64,000 nt of DNA from Nemophila menziesii (GCA_029959085.1 JARWIR010000002.1:44574233-44638232); one strand, 5' to 3'. Shown: positions 1-12,532, counted from the first letter of the stretch. The notes: generated from the letters alone by a model not told the origin. A program made the numbers and translations.

Positions 1-475
1 ACGACTAAGATTAATACCCTACTACTGTTTCATATAAAAGGGTTTATTCTTTAAATATCATCGCATTCTTTCATCTTCTCTTTTGTTAGTTCTCTCTAAA
101 CTTATTGCGACGAAACAAGGATTACGATAACTGAATTTTTTCGATCTGTGTAATAGTTAGTTTATTTCTTTTAGATTAAGAATATTCTTGATTCTTATAG
201 CATATAGTCATCGTAGTTTGACTACGGTTGTAATAATAACGATTAGCTTGAGATTTTGGGTTGATTCTTTCTTGATACTTTGAGGTACGATTTTAATCTA
301 TAAATCGAGTCATTCGATAATGGAGGTCATACTCTCACCATAGTTTAACGTGAACGTAGAGTTTTGTAGAACCATGATAAATTGTATTTGTTTTCTTTAC
401 TTTCTACACTTATCATTTGTTCTTTTATTTTTGAAAACTCTATTAAACAAATCAAATCCAATACCTTTTACAACA
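1..475 (+). mobile_element. Copia-type LTR, 5' part outside window
   Basis: TATA-like CATATAAAAG lies at 31-40, followed by a pyrimidine-rich leader. The right end reads TTTTACAACA, and two bases later comes TGATATCAGAGC (478-489), one mismatch from the iMet tRNA primer site TGGTATCAGAGC used by many plant Ty1/copia elements. This fixes the 3' LTR end well. The left end is outside the window. Confidence 0.7.
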
Positions 476-477
476 GG

Positions 478-489
478 TGATATCAGAGC
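478..489 (+). other. Primer-binding-like site (tRNA-iMet type)
   Basis: TGATATCAGAGC differs by one base from the standard plant copia site. The same or near-same site follows the LTR at 5904, 11317, 32734, 38187 and 61769. It is degraded at 16731 and 56506. Priming function is inferred only from position and similarity. Confidence 0.65.
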
Positions 490-811
490 ATAAATAATTG
501 TGTACATATCTAAAGTGGTTTGACTCTTGTTAGGGGTTTAATAATTAAAATCGGTATTAGATTTTCTATCCTTTATATTTTTGGATTTGATTAGCTTTCT
601 GGTAGTTCTAGAGATTACGAAATTTCTAAGGTTTTCATAGTTTTTGGATTCTTAGAGGCTTTGTGTTTCCAAAATCTTGTGTGAGCTTTTTCAAACTTGT
701 GATTTAAAAGTATTTGTACTTTGAAGTTCTTATTGTCTGTTAGTATACTTCATATATTTCTATATTCCTGATTGTACTAACCTCTTGGCTACAACTTGAC
801 TAAAGTTATCA

Positions 812-1180
812 GTCTATGGTGAAAAAATTAATTTTGATGAATGACAGAAAAAATGAAGGCGTCGATATCATATTATAAGGTGGGAAATGCCTTATTTGAG
901 GTACCAAAAACTGGACTAAAGATTTGACAGTTAAGAGTTTATTAAGGAGGAAGCATACATTATATTTTTTCTTCATCTGTCTGACTAAGTTATAAGAAAG
1001 ATAGATGGTGCTAATACCACTATTGAGCTATGGGATAAACTTGACTCACTTTAATCTACTAAGTCTCTACCAAACTCAGCTTTCTTGAAAAAGTCTTTAT
1101 TCAATAAAAAACGGATACTAGTAGATCTTTAGATGATTATCTTAATAAATTTCTTATGATGACTTTGATACTAAATATCA
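812..1180 (+). pseudogene. Ty1/copia gag remnant
   Basis: Read across frameshifts and stops, this segment gives pieces typical of the copia gag polypeptide (UBN2/PF14223-like): a block like YYKVGYALFED, then IELWDKLDSL, TKSLPNSAFLKK, and TDTSRSLDDYLNKFL. The pieces match the family's order (W-K-L-SLY, then LKKxLF, then the D-YLxxF helix). Stops interrupt all frames, so nothing is expressed as gag. The LTR and primer site lie upstream, but no zinc knuckle, protease or pol follows. Confidence 0.75.
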
Positions 1181-1770
1181 CATGCAATTTTTCTGTGTAT
1201 ATTGTAGTATATTTTATTGGTTTTAGAATATAAAACTAGTTTAAATTTGATATTATATATCAGAACTAAAAACTAAAAACTAAAAATTAAACCTAACAAT
1301 TTATTTTATTTTTATTGGACATAATCCTAAACACTAAATTATGTTTTCGACTAGAAAAAGTAAAACTAAACAATAAATATATACTACATAATATTTTAAA
1401 CAACATATATATTTGGAGTGAATCATTTTAAATTTGTACTAATTAATCTATATTTATATTTTTAAAAATAATTCACTTTTAACACTTCTATATAGTGAAT
1501 TAATTTTAATTAATATATATATGTGTGTGCGGTATGTATGTTTTTTATGTTGGTCTTGGCTTGTATGAACGATTTTGTTAGGATTAGAAAGAGTTTTTTC
1601 TAAACTTAAGATTATTTATAAGCCCAAAACATATGGTCACACACCATATATACATATTCTTAGCTACCCATTTGCTCACTCCTACATTTTATAACCGGGC
1701 TAGTAAAATATTGTGTTTTCAAATTGAAATTAACATATATCGGGAAAGATAACCCAATGAAATGGTGATA
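1181..1770. other. AT-rich spacer between gag remnant and captured promoter
   Basis: No coding signal seen. It holds short structures shared by most units: repeats of AAAAACT (1264-1290), an inverted repeat AATTCACT/AGTGAATT (1470-1477, 1494-1501), a TA/TG-rich run (about 1515-1530) and a hairpin ATATGGT-CACAC-ACCATAT (1631-1649). The boundary between retroelement and captured host-like DNA must lie in this interval or just before it. Confidence 0.6.
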
Positions 1771-1814
1771 TGGGCCCATGTTCCAAACCTATCATAATAA
1801 GAACCTATCCCTAA
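1771..1814 (+). promoter_or_regulatory. Promoter-like block: site II TGGGCCCA and degenerate telo-box
   Basis: TGGGCCCA at 1771-1778 is followed by CCTATCCCTAA at 1804-1814, a one-base variant of the CCTAACCCTAA present in other units. Site II plus telo-box is a known promoter pair of plant housekeeping, ribosomal-protein and cell-cycle genes. It lies about 100 bp upstream of the first possible ATG of the gene remnant. Confidence 0.5.
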
Positions 1815-1877
1815 TAAAAAATTATAATTCAAAATGCCGTGATATGAACTCAAATTTTTCCAAAACATAGATTCTTC

Positions 1878-3792
1878 ATGAATAAGGCAAAAAAAATTTA
1901 CAAATTGGTGGTTGCAGCAAAAAGGTAGATTAATTTTCTAGTTCACATTAGAATTGATTAGTATGTTTTTTATTTTTTTTATTCTAATTTAATTTTCAAA
2001 GATTTAAAAATTATCAATCCCGTGGGTAAAAATTGATTTTTTGTTTGGACAAAATTATAAATCTGATTATTTGTAAAAAGTTATAAATAAAATAAGTTTT
2101 AACTTGTTTTGTTATGAATATTCTATAAATTTGTAAATGTTGTTGTATTTTATAACAAATTTTTAAAAAGAATGAAAGTTTAATTAATTAATTTTTTAAT
2201 TATTATTAATTATAATTATAATAAAAGTATATAATCAATTTATTTATCAAATTTTATTTACAGGAAAAGATGGTTGACCATGTTATTTCAATAAAAAGAA
2301 AGGGTAATTGTTTGGGTAAGTTTCTCTTTTTTAAAAATAGTATGGTTCATGCTAATTAAATATTGTCTAGACTAACCACTTTGTATATTGAATTTTTTAT
2401 GCAACTAAATAAATTTTAACTTTATGCATTACTATAGTTTCTAAGTGTTTCTTCAGATGTGTTCTATATAGCATCTTGTGTAGGTATTTTCTATAAGAAA
2501 TCATGTGAACATTTATATTGTCCATATAAATATATGCATGTTTGTAGTTAATTGAATTTTTTAGACATCAATTAATAAAGAGTTGCTAGAGTTCCCTATA
2601 CTTCATTATGAATGTGAATGGTATACATTTTGTTCTTTGTAACTATAGCATTTTGTTTCTAAGTGTTGATAAATTTAAACATTATTAATTTTGAAATAAA
2701 TTATAAAATATCTCCCTGTTAAGTACCTTATTTTTAGTGAGAAATTAATTCATGCAGGGGAAATTTGAATACTCTTTTGACTTATACAAAAATCAAATTT
2801 CTTTACTAGGGTGGGGACATTTTAAAGTGGAAGAGGGCATGGATTACCATGAGTTCTCAAAAGGTGGGACTATTTTAAAGTGGAGAGGAAATAGTTTACG
2901 ATGAGTTCTCGAAATGTTAATTTGACTCCACAATTCTTTTACTTTCATTCCAAATATTTCCAATATTTTCACTTGACCATTTCAAAAACATTACTAATAC
3001 TTATACGTTTCCTCCAAGTATTTGGCTCCCACCATCCCAGCAAAATTTGTTGCTCCTCCCTTGTTCGTGTTAATCCATTAATTAGAGTCCTTGTATGAAT
3101 TTTAAAATAAGGGGATAAATAATTAGTTCTCATTTCCTCACATGCATATTGTTATGCAATTTTTATATTGGTTAGTATTAAGATACAAATATTGTTTATT
3201 TCAGGAAACATTTCACGTGCATGAGATACATTTGAACATGAAAGAAAAGATAAATGGTTTTGATAACAGAGCTCTGATCTCATTGAAATTTATGATTATT
3301 TTCCTATTACAACACGTGCTTTAAAAAGTTAAGAAGTTGAGACGGTTAAAGATGTCGATAATCAGTGTTAACGTTTAGTAAATAAGAAAAGGAAAAGAAA
3401 CTGAAATGAAGGTGAAGGAGATGATCAAGCCTCTTTATGTAGGGTTCAGGAGAAAAGGTGGATGTAGATATGCATTGTGAATTGGATATAGATCCTCAAA
3501 AGTATTTTCTCAGGAATCCGTAGAATGTAGCGAGGACGATTCACTGAGGTATATATGAAAAGAAAAGATACTTTTTTTGTTTTATTTTCTTTAGTATGTG
3601 CTTGAAAAAACCTGATGTAATATTTCAGGCGAGTACTTAATTGACAGAGATCCAAAGAATAGGCTAATCAGGTCCGTTGCAGCCGTCAATACCGAAAAGC
3701 TTAAAGCCTATGAAGAATTTTCCATGAGACATTATATACATCTCTTTGGAATATACGAGAACAAGTCTGATCCCTACTTCACTTTTAAGTGA
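1878..3792 (+). pseudogene. Captured six-exon gene remnant, copy 1
   Basis: Exons as in unit 3. Exon 3 is open here (from 2457) and reads DVFYIASCVGIFY and SCEHLYCPYKYMH. Exon 4 starts at 2757 with GKFEYSFDLYKNQ, then GWGHFKVEEG, but one extra G shifts the frame before its donor. Exon 5 begins after TTTCAG in the expected frame (ETFHVHEIHL), then loses the bases encoding the hydrophobic-acidic motif (frameshift) and about 40 bp more downstream. Exon 6 lacks its first codons; its 3' end, YENKSDPYF before the stop at 3790, is kept. Several disabling changes make it non-coding now. Protein family not recognised. Confidence 0.6.
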
Positions 3793-5207
3793 AAACCTGC
3801 ACTTTTTTGATTTTCTAGTATTTTGATTTTCTGGATTCTTATTTTAATCCCATGTTTACTTTGAATATACTTCAAATGTTGATCTACAATAATATAGTAA
3901 ATTTAGCAATATTTGTAAGTACATTGATTATTGGTTTCTATGTTATCTTTTATTTTTAAATTATTGTAATTAAAATAGAACTTGTTAGATTTCTAAAAGG
4001 TAGTCTAGTGGTATATATATTTCTATGTACATATAATATCGTGTTATACTAATTAACTATATGTAAAATGTACATTTCTTTACTTTTTCATCCAGAAAAA
4101 TAGTATATAGTAAATAATTGCTAGTGCGCCTTGGAGATCATTTACTGTTTGTCTTATTTAATATGGATTAAGGATAAGGGTTGGATTATTCTATGTGCTC
4201 AACTATCCTACTTACTAAAAATTTCAGTAATATGATCAGACTAATGATAAACATTGTGCAAGAGATTCCAAATAACAATCGTGAACAAAATTTAATCAAA
4301 TTGGATACACTCTAATTTGTAAGCTTTGTGTATACACACCTCTTAAAGATTTAGAAGTTTTAATTTTCCACAGTATTAGAAGAAATTGTTGTTTTGTGTT
4401 TTACTTAGCTACGAGTATAAAAAAAAAGTGTTGTCCATAGAATTTGTTTGGAATTTTATTTGTTTTGGAATAAAAAGATCAAATCCAACTACAAAAACTG
4501 GAATTCAAAATTCAGTATCGATTTTAAACATGGGAAAATGTACCTAAATTCTAGAATTTGTGACTTTTTCTATATTTTCATTTTCAAATTTATTTTTCTT
4601 TGAAACATTTTTCGTAAATTTTACAATATTATATTTTCTTGGAAAATTATATAAATGATATAAATATAACTATATAACTACATATCAAATCATAGGACAA
4701 AAAAGAAATACTAATTCAATTTTTTATCAAAAAAATTGGCATTCAAGTAGTTCTTCAAATTTTATAAGAAAAAAAAATGTTCAAGTAAAAAAAATTCTAA
4801 CAAATAAAAAAACACAGTTACAGATTAAAATAAAAAAACTCATATGAATCTTCTTTAAATAAAAAAGAGGTATATTAAGTATATATTTTTTTTGTATTTA
4901 GCATATTAAGTATTAAAATGGGTAAGTATATGTATGTATATATAAGTATATATAAATATTTATTTTATTAATCCTTAAATTATTAGGAAAAATAATTGGC
5001 ATGAAAAAATCAAAAATATATTTCAGATTGGTAATTAGAAATTCTAATTTTACAAAATATGATACCAATATAATTTCAAAAAAATTTGAGACATAACGGA
5101 ATCGAAAATTTGTAAATCGGAAGGTAAATAAGAATTTACAAATTCATAATTTTCAGATCTGAATCAACCAAAAATCATAATTTTCCCTTCCAAATTCCAC
5201 CCTAGTT
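3793..5207. other. AT-rich 3' flank of the gene remnant
   Basis: About 1.4 kb without coding signal, present in most units. It may be original 3' untranslated and flanking host DNA or retroelement internal sequence. Towards its end comes a purine-rich tract, GGAGGGGTGTGGGGAGGAGG at 5208-5227, which could serve as the polypurine tract although it is about 30 bp from the presumed LTR start. Confidence 0.5.
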
Positions 5208-5260
5208 GGAGGGGTGTGGGGAGGAGGTAGTTTACACCAACTTCAATGACTTGTAAAGTA

Positions 5261-5901
5261 TGATGTTGGGGTTTGATTTTTGGTGATGGGCTTTTCAGCC
5301 TAACTTGTAATATCATTTTGAGCTTGACCTTTTGGACTTGTCTCATATTGGACTTGGTCCAATATGATATTGTTTCGTTTGGTTAATACATGCGAATTCT
5401 CACCTATTGATTGTGATCACGATGAACGACTAAGATTAATACCCTACTACTGTTTCATATAAAAGGCTTTATTCTTTAAATATCAACGCATTCTTTCATC
5501 TTCTCTTTTGTTAGTTCTCTCTAAACTTATTGCGACGAAACAAGGATTACGATAACTGAATTTTTTCGATCTGTGTAATAGTTAGTTTATTTCTTTTAGA
5601 TTAAGAATATTCTTGATTCTTATAGCATATAGTCATCGTAGTTTGACTACGGTTGTAATAATAATGATTAGCTTGAGATTTTGGGTTGATTCTTTCTTGA
5701 TACTTTGAGATACGATTTTAATCTGTAAATCGAGTCATTCGATAATGGAGGAGATACTCTCACCATACTTAAACGTGAACGTAGAGTTTTGTAGAACCAC
5801 GATAAATTGTATTTGTGTTCTTTACTTTCTACACTTGTCATTTGTTCTTTTATATTTTGGAAACTCTATTAAACCAATAAAATCCAATACCTTTTACAAC
5901 A
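5261..5901 (+). mobile_element. Copia-type LTR between units 1 and 2
   Basis: Start TGATGTTGGGG is a best guess from TG...CA ends; the end TTTTACAACA is fixed by the primer site at 5904. A perfect hairpin, CATATTGGAC-TTG-GTCCAATATG, lies at 5344-5366 in the U3 part. TATAAAAG is at 5458-5465. This one LTR serves both as 3' LTR of unit 1 and 5' LTR of unit 2, as expected for a multimer made by LTR-LTR recombination. Confidence 0.6.
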
Positions 5902-6236
5902 GGTGATATCAGAGCTTAAATAATTGTGTACATATTTAAAGTGGTTTGACTCTTGTTAGGGTTTTAATAATTAAAATCTGTATTAGATTTTTTATCCTTT
6001 ATATTTTTTTGGATTTGATTAGTTTTCTAGTAGTTCTAGAGATTACGAAATTTCTAAGGCTTTCATAGTTTTTGGATTCTTAGAGGCTTTGTGTTACCAA
6101 CATCTTGTGTGAGATTTTTCAAACTTGTGATTTAAAAGTATTTGTACTTTGAAATTCTTATTGTCTGCTAGTATACTTCATATATTTGTATATTCATGAT
6201 TGTACTAACCTCTTGGCTACAACTCGACTAAAGATA

Positions 6237-6608
6237 TTAGTCTATGGTGAAAAAATTAATTTTGATGAATGACAGAAAAAATGAAGGCGTCGATATCATA
6301 TTATAAGGTGGGATATGCCTTATTTGAGGTACCAAAAACTGGACTAAAGATTTGACAGTTAAGAGTTTATTCAGGAGGAAGCATACATTATATTTTTTCT
6401 TCATCTGTCTGACTAAGTTATAAGAAAGATAGATGGTGCTATTACAACTATTGAGCTATGGGATAAACTTGACTCTCTTTAATCTACTAAGTCTCTACCA
6501 AACTCAGCTTTCTTGAAAAAGTCTTTATTCAATAAAAAACGGATACTAGTAGATCTTTAGATGATTATCTTAATAAATTTCTTATGATGACTTTGATACT
6601 AAATATCA
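6237..6608 (+). pseudogene. Ty1/copia gag remnant, unit 2
   Basis: Same decayed segment as in unit 1. The switch from unit-3-like to unit-1-like sequence falls at its beginning, near 6250. Confidence 0.7.
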
Positions 6609-7198
6609 CATGCAATTTTTCTGTGTATATTGTAGTATATTTTATTGGTTTTAGAATATAAAACTAGTTTAAATTTGATATTATATATCAGAACTAAAAA
6701 CTAAAAACTAAAAATTAAACCTAACAATTTATTTTATTTTTATTGGACATAATCCTAAACACTAAATTATGTTTTCGACTAGAAAAAGTAAAACTAAACA
6801 ATAAATATATACTACATAATATTTTAAACAACATATATATTTGGAGTGAATCATTTTAAATTTGTACTAATTAATCTATATTTATATTTTTAAAAATAAT
6901 TCACTTTTAACACTTCTATATAGTGAATTAATTTTAATTAATATATATATGTGTGTGCGGTATGTATGTTTTTTATGTTGGTCTTGGCTTGTATGAACGA
7001 TTTTGTTAGGATTAGAAAGAGTTTTTTCTAAACTTAAGATTATTTATAAGCCCAAAACATATGGTCACACACCATATATACATATTCTTAGCTACCCATT
7101 TGCTCACTCCTACATTTTATAACCGGGCTAGTAAAATATTGTGTTTTCAAATTGAAATTAACATATATCGGGAAAGATAACCCAATGAAATGGTGATA

Positions 7199-7242
7199 TG
7201 GGCCCATGTTCCAAACCTATCATAATAAGAACCTATCCCTAA
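7199..7242 (+). promoter_or_regulatory. Promoter-like block, unit 2
   Basis: TGGGCCCA with the degenerate telo-box, identical to unit 1. Confidence 0.5.
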
Positions 7243-7305
7243 TAAAAAATTATAATTCAAAATGCCGTGATATGAACTCAAATTTTTCCAAAACATAGAT
7301 TCTTC

Positions 7306-9220
7306 ATGAATAAGGCAAAAAAAATTTACAAATTGGTGGTTGCAGCAAAAAGGTAGATTAATTTTCTAGTTCACATTAGAATTGATTAGTATGTTTTTTA
7401 TTTTTTTTATTCTAATTTAATTTTCAAAGATTTAAAAATTATCAATCCCGTGGGTAAAAATTGATTTTTTGTTTGGACAAAATTATAAATCTGATTATTT
7501 GTAAAAAGTTATAAATAAAATAAGTTTTAACTTGTTTTGTTATGAATATTCTATAAATTTGTAAATGTTGTTGTATTTTATAACAAATTTTTAAAAAGAA
7601 TGAAAGTTTAATTAATTAATTTTTTAATTATTATTAATTATAATTATAATAAAAGTATATAATCAATTTATTTATCAAATTTTATTTACAGGAAAAGATG
7701 GTTGACCATGTTATTTCAATAAAAAGAAAGGGTAATTGTTTGGGTAAGTTTCTCTTTTTTAAAAATAGTATGGTTCATGCTAATTAAATATTGTCTAGAC
7801 TAACCACTTTGTATATTGAATTTTTTATGCAACTAAATAAATTTTAACTTTATGCATTACTATAGTTTCTAAGTGTTTCTTCAGATGTGTTCTATATAGC
7901 ATCTTGTGTAGGTATTTTCTATAAGAAATCATGTGAACATTTATATTGTCCATATAAATATATGCATGTTTGTAGTTAATTGAATTTTTTAGACATCAAT
8001 TAATAAAGAGTTGCTAGAGTTCCCTATACTTCATTATGAATGTGAATGGTATACATTTTGTTCTTTGTAACTATAGCATTTTGTTTCTAAGTGTTGATAA
8101 ATTTAAACATTATTAATTTTGAAATAAATTATAAAATATCTCCCTGTTAAGTACCTTATTTTTAGTGAGAAATTAATTCATGCAGGGGAAATTTGAATAC
8201 TCTTTTGACTTATACAAAAATCAAATTTCTTTACTAGGGTGGGGACATTTTAAAGTGGAAGAGGGCATGGATTACCATGAGTTCTCAAAAGGTGGGACTA
8301 TTTTAAAGTGGAGAGGAAATAGTTTACGATGAGTTCTCGAAATGTTAATTTGACTCCACAATTCTTTTACTTTCATTCCAAATATTTCCAATATTTTCAC
8401 TTGACCATTTCAAAAACATTACTAATACTTATACGTTTCCTCCAAGTATTTGGCTCCCACCATCCCAGCAAAATTTGTTGCTCCTCCCTTGTTCGTGTTA
8501 ATCCATTAATTAGAGTCCTTGTATGAATTTTAAAATAAGGGGATAAATAATTAGTTCTCATTTCCTCACATGCATATTGTTATGCAATTTTTATATTGGT
8601 TAGTATTAAGATACAAATATTGTTTATTTCAGGAAACATTTCACGTGCATGAGATACATTTGAACATGAAAGAAAAGATAAATGGTTTTGATAACAGAGC
8701 TCTGATCTCATTGAAATTTATGATTATTTTCCTATTACAACACGTGCTTTAAAAAGTTAAGAAGTTGAGACGGTTAAAGATGTCGATAATCAGTGTTAAC
8801 GTTTAGTAAATAAGAAAAGGAAAAGAAACTGAAATGAAGGTGAAGGAGATGATCAAGCCTCTTTATGTAGGGTTCAGGAGAAAAGGTGGATGTAGATATG
8901 CATTGTGAATTGGATATAGATCCTCAAAAGTATTTTCTCAGGAATCCGTAGAATGTAGCGAGGACGATTCACTGAGGTATATATGAAAAGAAAAGATACT
9001 TTTTTTGTTTTATTTTCTTTAGTATGTGCTTGAAAAAACCTGATGTAATATTTCAGGCGAGTACTTAATTGACAGAGATCCAAAGAATAGGCTAATCAGG
9101 TCCGTTGCAGCCGTCAATACCGAAAAGCTTAAAGCCTATGAAGAATTTTCCATGAGACATTATATACATCTCTTTGGAATATACGAGAACAAGTCTGATC
9201 CCTACTTCACTTTTAAGTGA
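7306..9220 (+). pseudogene. Captured gene remnant, copy 2
   Basis: Indistinguishable by eye from copy 1, including all of its lesions: the frameshift in exon 4, the lost hydrophobic-acidic motif, and the truncated exon 6 start. The lesions therefore predate the duplication. Confidence 0.6.
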
Positions 9221-10688
9221 AAACCTGCACTTTTTTGATTTTCTAGTATTTTGATTTTCTGGATTCTTATTTTAATCCCATGTTTACTTTGAATATACTT
9301 CAAATGTTGATCTACAATAATATAGTAAATTTAGCAATATTTGTAAGTACATTGATTATTGGTTTCTATGTTATCTTTTATTTTTAAATTATTGTAATTA
9401 AAATAGAACTTGTTAGATTTCTAAAAGGTAGTCTAGTGGTATATATATTTCTATGTACATATAATATCGTGTTATACTAATTAACTATATGTAAAATGTA
9501 CATTTCTTTACTTTTTCATCCAGAAAAATAGTATATAGTAAATAATTGCTAGTGCGCCTTGGAGATCATTTACTGTTTGTCTTATTTAATATGGATTAAG
9601 GATAAGGGTTGGATTATTCTATGTGCTCAACTATCCTACTTACTAAAAATTTCAGTAATATGATCAGACTAATGATAAACATTGTGCAAGAGATTCCAAA
9701 TAACAATCGTGAACAAAATTTAATCAAATTGGATACACTCTAATTTGTAAGCTTTGTGTATACACACCTCTTAAAGATTTAGAAGTTTTAATTTTCCACA
9801 GTATTAGAAGAAATTGTTGTTTTGTGTTTTACTTAGCTACGAGTATAAAAAAAAAGTGTTGTCCATAGAATTTGTTTGGAATTTTATTTGTTTTGGAATA
9901 AAAAGATCAAATCCAACTACAAAAACTGGAATTCAAAATTCAGTATCGATTTTAAACATGGGAAAATGTACCTAAATTCTAGAATTTGTGACTTTTTCTA
10001 TATTTTCATTTTCAAATTTATTTTTCTTTGAAACATTTTTCGTAAATTTTACAATATTATATTTTCTTGGAAAATTATATAAATGATATAAATATAACTA
10101 TATAACTACATATCAAATCATAGGACAAAAAAGAAATACTAATTCAATTTTTTATCAAAAAAATTGGCATTCAAGTAGTTCTTCAAATTTTATAAGAAAA
10201 AAAAATGTTCAAGTAAAAAAAATTCTAACAAATAAAAAAACACAGTTACAGATTAAAATAAAAAAACTCATATGAATCTTCTTTAAATAAAAAAGAGGTA
10301 TATTAAGTATATATTTTTTTTGTATTTAGCATATTAAGTATTAAAATGGGTAAGTATATGTATGTATATATAAGTATATATAAATATTTATTTTATTAAT
10401 CCTTAAATTATTAGGAAAAATAATTGGCATGAAAAAATCAAAAATATATTTCAGATTGGTAATTAGAAATTCTAATTTTACAAAATATGATACCAATATA
10501 ATTTCAAAAAAATTTGAGACATAACGGAATCGAAAATTTGTAAATCGGAAGGTAAATAAGAATTTACAAATTCATAATTTTCAGATCTGAATCAACCAAA
10601 AATCATAATTTTCCCTTCCAAATTCCACCCTAGTTGGAGGGGTGTGGGGAGGAGGTAGTTTACACCAACTTCAATGACTTGTAAAGTA

Positions 10689-11314
10689 TGATGTTGGGGT
10701 TTGATTTTTGGTGATGGGCTTTTCAGCCTAACTTGTAATATCATTTTGAGCTTGACCTTTTGGACTTGTCTCATATTGGACTTGGTCCAATATGATATTG
10801 TTTCGTTTGGTTAATACATGCGAATTCTCACCTATTGATTGTGATCACGATGAACGACTAAGATTAATACCCTACTACTGTTTCATATAAAAGGCTTTAT
10901 TCTTTAAATATCAACGCATTCTTTCATCTTCTCTTTTGTTAGTTCTCTCTAAACTTATTGCGACGAAACAAGGATTACGATAACTGAATTTTTTCGATCT
11001 GTGTAATAGTTAGTTTATTTCTTTTAGATTAAGAATATTCTTGATTCTTATAGCATATAGTCATCGTAGTTTGACTACGGTTGTAATAATAATGATTAGC
11101 TTGAGATTTTGGGTTGATTCTTTCTTGATACTTTGAGATACGATTTTAATCTGTAAATCGAGTCATTCGATAATGGAGGAGATACTCTCACCATACTTAA
11201 ACGTGAACGTAGAGTTTTGTAGAACCACGATAAATTGTATTTGTGTTCTTTACTTTCTACACTTGTCATTTGTTCTTTTATATTTTGGAAACTCTATTAA
11301 ACCCTTTTACAACA
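10689..11314 (+). mobile_element. Copia-type LTR between units 2 and 3
   Basis: Nearly identical to the LTR at 5261-5901 but lacks about 22 bp just before its 3' end (ATTAAACCC joins directly to TTTTACAACA). Primer-like site at 11317-11328. Confidence 0.6.
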
Positions 11315-11651
11315 GGTGATATCAGAGCTTAAATAATTGTGTACATATTTAAAGTGGTTTGACTCTTGTTAGGGTTTTAATAATTAAAATCTGTATTAGA
11401 TTTTTTATCCTTTATATTTTTTTGGATTTGATTAGTTTTCTAGTAGTTCTAGAGATTACGAAATTTCTAAGGCTTTCATAGTTTTTGGATTCTTAGAGGC
11501 TTTGTGTTACCAACATCTTGTGTGAGATTTTTCAAACTTGTGATTTAAAAGTATTTGTACTTTGAAATTCTTATTGTCTGCTAGTATACTTCATATATTT
11601 GTATATTCATGATTGTACTAACCTCTTGGCTACAACTCGACTAAAGATATT

Positions 11652-12002
11652 AGTCTATGGTGAAAAAAATAATTTTGGTGTATGACTGAAAAAATGAAGG
11701 TGCTGATATCATATTATAAGGTGGGATATGCCTTATTTGAGGATATCAAAAAGTGGACTAAAAATATGACAAATAAGAGTTTATTCAGGAGGAAGCATAC
11801 ATTTTATTTTTTCTTCATCTGTCTAACTCAGTTATAAGAAAGATAGATGGTGCTATTACAACTATTGAGCTTTGGGATAAATTTGACTCTCTTTAATCTA
11901 CTAAGTCTCTACCAAACTGAGCAATCTTGAAAAAGTATTTATTCAATAAAAAACGGATACTAGTAGATCTTCTTCTTAAGATGACGTTGATATTAAATAT
12001 CA
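11652..12002 (+). pseudogene. Ty1/copia gag remnant, unit 3
   Basis: Contains SYYKVGYALFEDIKKW and NKSLFRRKHTLYF before stops. An internal deletion has removed part of the later helix present in units 1 and 2. Confidence 0.7.
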
Positions 12003-12532
12003 CATGCAATTTTTCTGTGTATATTGTATTATATTTTATTTTTTTCAGAATTTAAAACTAGTTTAACTTTGATATTATATATCAGAACTAAAAAGTAAAA
12101 ACTAAAAATTAAACCTACCAATTTATTTTATTTTTATTGGACAAAATCCTAAGCACTAAATTATGATTTCGACTAAAAAACCTAAAATTATACAATAAGT
12201 ATATACAACATATTATTTTGAAAAATGTAACCTATATATTTGGAGTGAATCATTTTAAATTTGTACTAATTAATCTATATTTATATTTTAAAACATAATT
12301 CACTTTTAACACTACTATATAGTGAATTAATTTAAATTAATATATATGTGTGGGTGGGGTATGTATGTCGTGCTAGCTTGTATGAACGGTTTTGTTAGCA
12401 TTAGAACAGAGTTTTTCTAAAATTAAGATCATTTATAAGCCCAAAACTTATGAGCACATATCATATATATATACTTTAAGCTAAACATTTGCTCATACAT
12501 ATGGGGAAAGATAACCCAATGAAATGTTGATA

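Larger units (their letters stand above)
1..5425 (+). repeat. Tandem array unit 1 (about 5.43 kb)
   Basis: Offsets are counted from the ACGACTAAGATT site inside the LTR, so the phase is arbitrary. Order in this unit: rest of LTR to about 475, primer-binding-like site at 478, copia gag remnant 812-1180, AT-rich spacer, promoter-like block at 1771, six-exon gene remnant 1878-3792, AT-rich flank, purine tract near 5208, start of next LTR near 5261. No protease, integrase, RT or RNase H motif was found anywhere in the unit. From about offset 820 to the end I noticed no difference from unit 2, while the first 820 bp differ at many positions. Confidence 0.95.
5426..10853 (+). repeat. Tandem array unit 2
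   Basis: Exactly 5,428 bp to the next unit start. The first about 820 bp match unit 3; the remainder matches unit 1. All four reading frames of 60 residues or more in the gene part are identical to those in unit 1 (for instance 8329-8526, 8570-8752, 8874-9083 and 10592-10774). It is therefore a chimera produced by unequal exchange. Confidence 0.95.

Noticed and set aside
1804..1814. CCTA(A/T)CCCTAA as telomeric repeat
   Set aside because: Only two repeat units at a fixed place upstream of the gene remnant; a promoter telo-box fits better than interstitial telomere.
2901..3324. Short + strand open frames repeated in units 1, 2 and 9 (65 and 60 codons)
   Set aside because: The first covers the intron before exon 5 and has no motif; the second contains part of exon 5 but runs out of frame at a deletion. 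They recur only because the unit recurs.
3446..3655. - strand frame of 69 codons, identical in units 1, 2 and 9
   Set aside because: Antisense to exons 5-6 of the gene remnant, broken in other units; no start context or known motif.
5164..5346. - strand frame of 60 codons at the unit end
   Set aside because: Runs across the purine tract and LTR start and is broken in other units.
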